From assembly GCA_038213135.1 (NCBI GenBank), contig JBBQTQ010000036.1:1-25440 (forward strand): a DNA stretch of 25,440 nt, read 5' to 3'. Source of the stretch: JBBQTQ01 sp038213135 (GTDB lineage: Bacteria > Actinomycetota > Thermoleophilia > Gaiellales > Gaiellaceae). The notes under the pieces are model-generated. The model saw only the letters and a list, made by a program, of their open reading frames with translations. It was not told the DNA's origin and ran no database searches. Positions 22,133 to 25,440 of the stretch are shown piece after piece. The stretch's first letter is position 1; every line of letters begins with the position of its first letter. Both the position numbers and the translations under genes were made by a program.

Positions 22133-23257
22133 TCAGGAGGGACAGCACCAGCCATCGACGAGCGGGAAGCGCGGCGTCCGGGCGGCGGGGTCGAATTGCC
22201 GCGCGATGTGCGCGACCGCGACAAGCCGCGGCAAGCCCGGGCGGACGAAGACCCACTCGTCGGCGGCGGGCCACGGGATCAGTAGCCAGGCGCCGTCCGG
22301 GGACCATTCGACGCCGGCGAAGGAGCCCGCGCCCGAAAAGACGAGGCGGGAGTCGGCATAGACGCGGCTGCGCGTGCCGGAGGTCGCCGCGTAGGCGACT
22401 GTCTCCGCGCCCGGCTGGAAAGCCGCAGATACGAGGGAGAAGCCGCGGGGCGGCAGGACAACCCCGAGCCGGCGGCCGGACGCGTCGAGGATCGCGATCT
22501 GCCGCCGCGTGGCGGCGAGCAGCCGGCGCCCGTCGCCCGACCACGCGAGGCGGAGCACCCCGCCGGCCGGAGCTTTCCAGAGCAGCCTGCGGGCGTCCAC
22601 GTCGGCCACGTGGATCGCGCTGTCGGCTCCGACAAACGCGACCTGGTGCGTCTGCGGCCGCCAGGCCGGCGCAACCGAAGCGTCGGCAGCGCCCAGACTC
22701 CAGTCCGTGACGCCGTCCCCCGTGATCACGCGCAGGCTCGCATCGGAGAGGTACGCGATCCGGAATCCCTCGAACGACCAGCGAGGCGAGGCGAGCTTTT
22801 GCTTGCGCGGCTTCGACCAGCGGACGTTGCCCTGCGGGTCGAGCGCGTAGAGCTCGTAGTCGCGGATCGCGGCGACGAACAGCCCGTGCGGCGACCACGA
22901 CGCCATCGAGTAGGGGCCGAGCAGCCGTCGCGATCCGTTCGCCTGGATCACCCAGGGGCCGCGGGGCGAGTCGATCAACAGCCGCCCGGGCGCCGGCAGG
23001 CGGACGAGCTCGCGGTGCGCCGGCCTCACGCCGACCACTCGCTCGCGCCCGATCGCGTCGCGCAGGTCGCGAATCACGCTCTGGCCGGGTGGGCTCGCGG
23101 CGAGACCGGCGATCGCCGCAGCCGCGATCGCCACCGCGATCGGCCTCGCGTGGCGGCGTGGCCAGGAGACGGGCTCGCGCTCGGCGAACGCGGCGCGGAC
23201 GATCTCCCACGCGCGCTGCTCGTCGCCGGGCGGGATCGGGATCCTGTCGAGCCTCAC
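22133..23257 (-). CDS. Membrane-anchored beta-propeller protein, possible anti-sigma-type partner
   Basis: The 374-residue protein has a short cytoplasmic N-terminus (about 1-37), one membrane segment (about 38-55, ARPIAVAIAAAAIAGLAAS) and an outer TolB/WD40-like propeller with repeats ending in motifs such as ASWSPHGLFVAA, LRLAWSGDGRRLLAA and VEWSPDGAWLLI. Its GTG overlaps the stop of the ECF sigma gene by 4 bp (GTGA), so the two are made together. That arrangement is typical of a sigma factor and its membrane regulator, and the short N-terminus could be the sigma-binding part. No ZAS zinc motif is seen there, so the anti-sigma role is inference. The C-terminus WCCPS has adjacent cysteines. 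Confidence 0.75.
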   Translation of the reverse strand: MRLDRIPIPPGDEQRAWEIVRAAFAEREPVSWPRRHARPIAVAIAAAAIAGLAASPPGQSVIRDLRDAIGRERVVGVRPAHRELVRLPAPGRLLIDSPRGPWVIQANGSRRLLGPYSMASWSPHGLFVAAIRDYELYALDPQGNVRWSKPRKQKLASPRWSFEGFRIAYLSDASLRVITGDGVTDWSLGAADASVAPAWRPQTHQVAFVGADSAIHVADVDARRLLWKAPAGGVLRLAWSGDGRRLLAATRRQIAILDASGRRLGVVLPPRGFSLVSAAFQPGAETVAYAATSGTRSRVYADSRLVFSGAGSFAGVEWSPDGAWLLIPWPAADEWVFVRPGLPRLVAVAHIARQFDPAARTPRFPLVDGWCCPS

Positions 23258-23766
23258 TCGAGCTGCCCCTTCAGCTCGTCGAGGGCGCGCCGCAGGCGCG
23301 AGTTGACCGTGCCGCGCGGCAGATCGAGCAGCTGCGCGATCTCGCCGGGTGTGTACTCGAGCAGATAGCGGAGCACGACGACCGCGCGGTGGTCGGGGGA
23401 GAGCCGCGCAAGCCGCAGCTCGTGCCCGGAGTCTTCCGTAGGCGCGGCCGGCTGCTCGGCGAGCGCCTCGCCGCCGACCTCGCGCCGGAGCTCGCGACGC
23501 CGTGCCCAGTCGATTGCGCGGTTGACGACGATCCGGTGCAGCCAGGGCCCGAAGGGCCGGCGCCGATCGAAGCGGTCGAGGGCGCGAACCGCCGCCAGGA
23601 AGGCTTCCTGCGCGACGTCCTCCGCGGCCGCGCGGTCGTGGAGGACGAGATAGGCGGCCCGGTAGGCGAGCGGCCAGTGCTGTCGGAACAGCGCCTCGAG
23701 ATCCGAGGCTGACCCGGCCTGGGCTCCTCGGACCCAGGCGCGTTCGTCGCGGCCTGAGCCCAGCAT
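23254..23766 (-). CDS. ECF-type RNA polymerase sigma factor
   Basis: The 170-residue product has sigma region 2 (LFRQHWPLAYRAAYLVLHD, AEDVAQEAFLAAVRAL, then FGPWLHRIVVNRAIDWARRR) and region 4 (SPDHRAVVVLRYLLEYTPGEIAQLLDLPRGTVNSRLRRAL) joined by a short linker, and no region 1 or 3, which defines the ECF class. The ATG at 23766 (MLGSGRDERAW) is preferred over longer starts that run into the divergent gene; TATAGT lies 9 nt before it. It should direct polymerase to stress or surface-related promoters. The downstream propeller gene and the peroxiredoxin are candidates for its regulon or feedback circuit. Confidence 0.92.
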   Translation of the reverse strand: MLGSGRDERAWVRGAQAGSASDLEALFRQHWPLAYRAAYLVLHDRAAAEDVAQEAFLAAVRALDRFDRRRPFGPWLHRIVVNRAIDWARRRELRREVGGEALAEQPAAPTEDSGHELRLARLSPDHRAVVVLRYLLEYTPGEIAQLLDLPRGTVNSRLRRALDELKGQLE

Positions 23767-23775
23767 TGCGCGCTG

Positions 23776-23781
23776 ACTATA
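23776..23781 (-). promoter_or_regulatory. Likely -10 box (TATAGT) for the ECF sigma factor gene
   Basis: On the minus strand TATAGT, near consensus, ends 9 nt before the ATG at 23766, giving a transcript with almost no leader. It looks like a housekeeping-type -10 rather than an ECF promoter, though no clear -35 is seen. The rest of the divergent gap (23782-23878) shows no other strong signal. Confidence 0.45.
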
Positions 23782-23878
23782 CGAGGGAGAGCCGGCAAGA
23801 GGTCCATCGCCTGAGATACGAGCGAAAGCCGCGGCGAGGTCCGTGGACCTCCCCGGCCGCGCCGGGCGTATAGGAGGC

Positions 23879-24679
23879 ATGAAGACATCTCTGCTCGCAT
23901 CCGTGCTCCTCGCCGCGGCCACCTCGGTCGCCGCTGCCGCTGCCGACGGCGGCGGCCTCCTCTCCGTCAGCCAGGGCTGGGACGGCGTCGTCTCGCCAAG
24001 CGGCACCGTCCGCTACGTCGCGCTCCCGGCGGGAAAGCAGACGATCGTCGAGAAGATCCTCGTCAAGAGCGGCCGCGTGCTCGCCTGGCGCAACGTCCAG
24101 GACGGCGGCTACGGCTTCCCATATGTGACGCAGGATGGGGCGACCGGCGGCGTCTCGAGGGACGGCAAGCAGCTCGTGCTGTCGACGTCCCCGGGCGGAG
24201 CCGTCAGCCGCTTCCGGGTCCTGAACGCGAAGACGCTGAAGCCGCTACAGGCGATCGTCCTGCGCGGCGTCTTCGGCTACGACGCGCTCTCGCCCGACGG
24301 CTCGACGCTGTATCTGATCCAGCACACCTCCTCCCGCAACCTCGCCCGCTACCGCGTCCGCGCCTACGACGTGGCCGCGCGGCGGCTGCTACCGCAGGCG
24401 ATCGCGGACAAGCGGGAGTCGGTTGGCTCGATGACCGGCTACCCGATGAGCCGGGTGACGACGGCCGACGGAGCGTGGGTCTACACGCTGTACTCGCGCG
24501 CGCAGGGGCCGTCGTTCATCCACGCGCTCGACACGATCCACCGGACAGCCGTGTGCCTCGACCTTCGCCTGAGCGCCGGCCAGGACGTGCGGCTCTCGCT
24601 GGGCCCGGACGAGCGGCAGATCCTCCTGCTCCAGCGGCAGGGCGGCGCGCGCGTGGAGGCAGTAGCGGCTCCGCGCTAA
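23879..24679 (+). CDS. Secreted propeller-like protein of unknown function
   Basis: The 266-residue protein starts with a signal peptide (MKTSLLASVLLAAATSVAAA) and continues with beta-propeller-like repeats (for example GVSRDGKQLVLSTS, YDALSPDGSTLYLIQ, VTTADGAWVYTLYSR) and a conserved-looking FIHALDTIHRTAVCLDL segment. I associate this last pattern with secreted proteins of actinobacteria; no function is known to me. The ATG at 23879 is chosen for the signal peptide. AGGAGG (23872-23877) is only one base from it, too close for normal use, so initiation may be leaderless from an upstream promoter or the SD may be incidental. It is divergent from the ECF sigma gene. Confidence 0.75.
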   Translation: MKTSLLASVLLAAATSVAAAAADGGGLLSVSQGWDGVVSPSGTVRYVALPAGKQTIVEKILVKSGRVLAWRNVQDGGYGFPYVTQDGATGGVSRDGKQLVLSTSPGGAVSRFRVLNAKTLKPLQAIVLRGVFGYDALSPDGSTLYLIQHTSSRNLARYRVRAYDVAARRLLPQAIADKRESVGSMTGYPMSRVTTADGAWVYTLYSRAQGPSFIHALDTIHRTAVCLDLRLSAGQDVRLSLGPDERQILLLQRQGGARVEAVAAPR

Positions 24680-24710
24680 AGCTTCCCGCCGAGGCGTCGA
24701 TACGCGACAC

Positions 24711-25268
24711 GTGCGGTTCGGGCGTGTCGCGATCCTCTCCGGGCTGGTCGCCCTCTGCGTCGCGCAGGGCGCGTCCGCCGACGCCGTCGTCGTCTTCACG
24801 CTCGACCGGGTGGCGGCACAGCCCGCTGCACCCGCCGTCCTCGATCCGAGCACGACGCCATACGCACCCGTGCCTGCGGGCCTTGTCACTCCGCCGAGCG
24901 CCGCTTACCTGGGCCAGGCCGCCGTGCTGCTCGCCCAGCGCTACCTCGGCGTCCCGTACGTCTGGGGCGGCGCCGATCCGTCCGGTTTCGACTGCTCGGG
25001 GCTCGTGATGTTCGTCTACGCGCAGCTCGGGGTGAAGATCAAGCACTTCTCGGGCGACCAGTGGCAGGAGGGCGTCGCCGTCGCCAAGGCCGACCTCCAG
25101 CCCGGTGACGTCGTCTTCTTCGAGCCCGGGCCGATGGGGCCGCAGCACGAGGCGCTCTACATCGGCAACGGGATGGTCATCGAGGCCCCGCACCACAACT
25201 CGGTCGTGCGCTACTCGACGCTCGCCGAGCACGCGGGCAGCTACATGGGCGCCCGCCGGCCGTACTAG
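24711..25268 (+). CDS. Secreted NlpC/P60 cysteine peptidase (cell-wall hydrolase)
   Basis: The 185-residue protein has a signal peptide (about 1-24), a Pro/Ala-rich linker (about 35-62) and an NlpC/P60 domain (about 65-185). The catalytic Cys is in GFDCSGLVMFVY and the His in PQHEALYIGNG, followed by the third polar residue in APHHNS. Such enzymes cut the D-gamma-glutamyl-meso-diaminopimelate bond in peptidoglycan stems. YLGVPYVWGGADP is the usual lead-in to the Cys. The GTG at 24711 is chosen for the signal peptide; no Shine-Dalgarno or good -10 is visible in the 31-bp gap, so it may be cotranscribed with the preceding gene. Confidence 0.92.
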   Translation: MRFGRVAILSGLVALCVAQGASADAVVVFTLDRVAAQPAAPAVLDPSTTPYAPVPAGLVTPPSAAYLGQAAVLLAQRYLGVPYVWGGADPSGFDCSGLVMFVYAQLGVKIKHFSGDQWQEGVAVAKADLQPGDVVFFEPGPMGPQHEALYIGNGMVIEAPHHNSVVRYSTLAEHAGSYMGARRPY

Positions 25269-25440
25269 CGCCCCTTCCCGCGATACTCGCCGGCTTCTGG
25301 CCCGCTATCACGCGGCGCCGGGGGGCGCCCCCCCCCGGTTAAACCCCACAACCCCGGGCGGCGGAGGGGGGCCCCCGCCCGGGGGGTGGGTGGGAGCCCC
25401 CAAAAAACCACCCAAACATGAAGAGTCACGCCCCGGGCCG
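25269..25440. other. Non-coding contig end; homopolymer-rich, probably low-quality sequence
   Basis: About 40 bp after the NlpC/P60 stop look normal. From about 25310 the sequence becomes runs of G, C and A (for example GGGGGGCGCCCCCCCCC at about 25320 and CCCCCAAAAAACC near 25400), unlike anything else in the window. No gene or structured signal can be supported. Read-end error or assembly noise is the likeliest cause. Confidence 0.7.

Noticed and set aside
23872..23881. AGGAGG as the working Shine-Dalgarno of the gene at 23879
   Set aside because: Only one base separates it from the ATG, too close for normal initiation, and no later start would preserve the signal peptide. It may be incidental.
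1..25440. CRISPR array, tRNA or rRNA genes
   Set aside because: No regularly spaced repeats, tRNA cloverleaf or rRNA-like segments were seen on either strand by reading; a tRNAscan/Infernal run was not possible.

Overview
The window is very GC-rich bacterial DNA with dense, short-gapped genes. Gene content and order (rplM-rpsI-glmM-glmS, then acpS-nnr-alr), many GTG starts, and apparently leaderless genes preceded by TANNNT boxes all point to Actinomycetota. Several lineage-type proteins (a CxC small protein and secreted propeller-like proteins) suggest the class Thermoleophilia (Gaiellales/Solirubrobacterales-like). That placement is inference from family resemblance, not a database result.

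Layout. 1-220: the left end of an IS481-family element running off the window on the minus strand; it abuts a lipoprotein gene cut off just after its lipobox. 275-4340 (+): ribosomal proteins L13 and S9, then GlmM and GlmS for UDP-GlcNAc precursor supply. 4410-6844 (-): a secreted TlpA-like thioredoxin, a secreted clan GH-A glycosidase and the ribosome-rescue factor ArfB. 6843-11306 (+): a tight overlapping operon of HAD phosphatase, AcpS, NAD(P)HX repair enzyme, alanine racemase and a CCA/poly(A)-polymerase-type nucleotidyltransferase. This is followed by a methyltransferase and an M29 aminopeptidase, each with its own likely leaderless promoter. 13378-19657: a small secreted protein, an SDR with no canonical start codon, a large secreted subtilase, FabI, a CxC protein and a DUF2269 membrane protein. 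19689-23766 (-): ECF sigma factor, membrane-anchored propeller protein, a peroxiredoxin and a large polytopic membrane protein. 23879-25268 (+): a secreted propeller-like protein and an NlpC/P60 hydrolase. The last ~130 bases are homopolymer-rich and look like a poor-quality contig end.

The strongest find is at 21650-22111. Read as an ordinary gene it is a peroxiredoxin fragment lacking its active site. Read through one in-frame TGA (21974-21976) it becomes a full 153-residue peroxiredoxin, with the TGA exactly at the peroxidatic cysteine of the TxxC motif. A perfect 7-bp hairpin with a 5-nt loop lies 14 nt downstream, in the place expected for a bacterial SECIS. It is most likely a selenocysteine peroxiredoxin, encoded downstream of an ECF sigma factor and a membrane sensor-like protein.

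A second theme is start-site architecture. About ten genes have TANNNT 6-9 nt before the start codon, and in three cases (glmM, the methyltransferase, the M29 peptidase) the stop codon of the preceding gene supplies the first three bases of that box.
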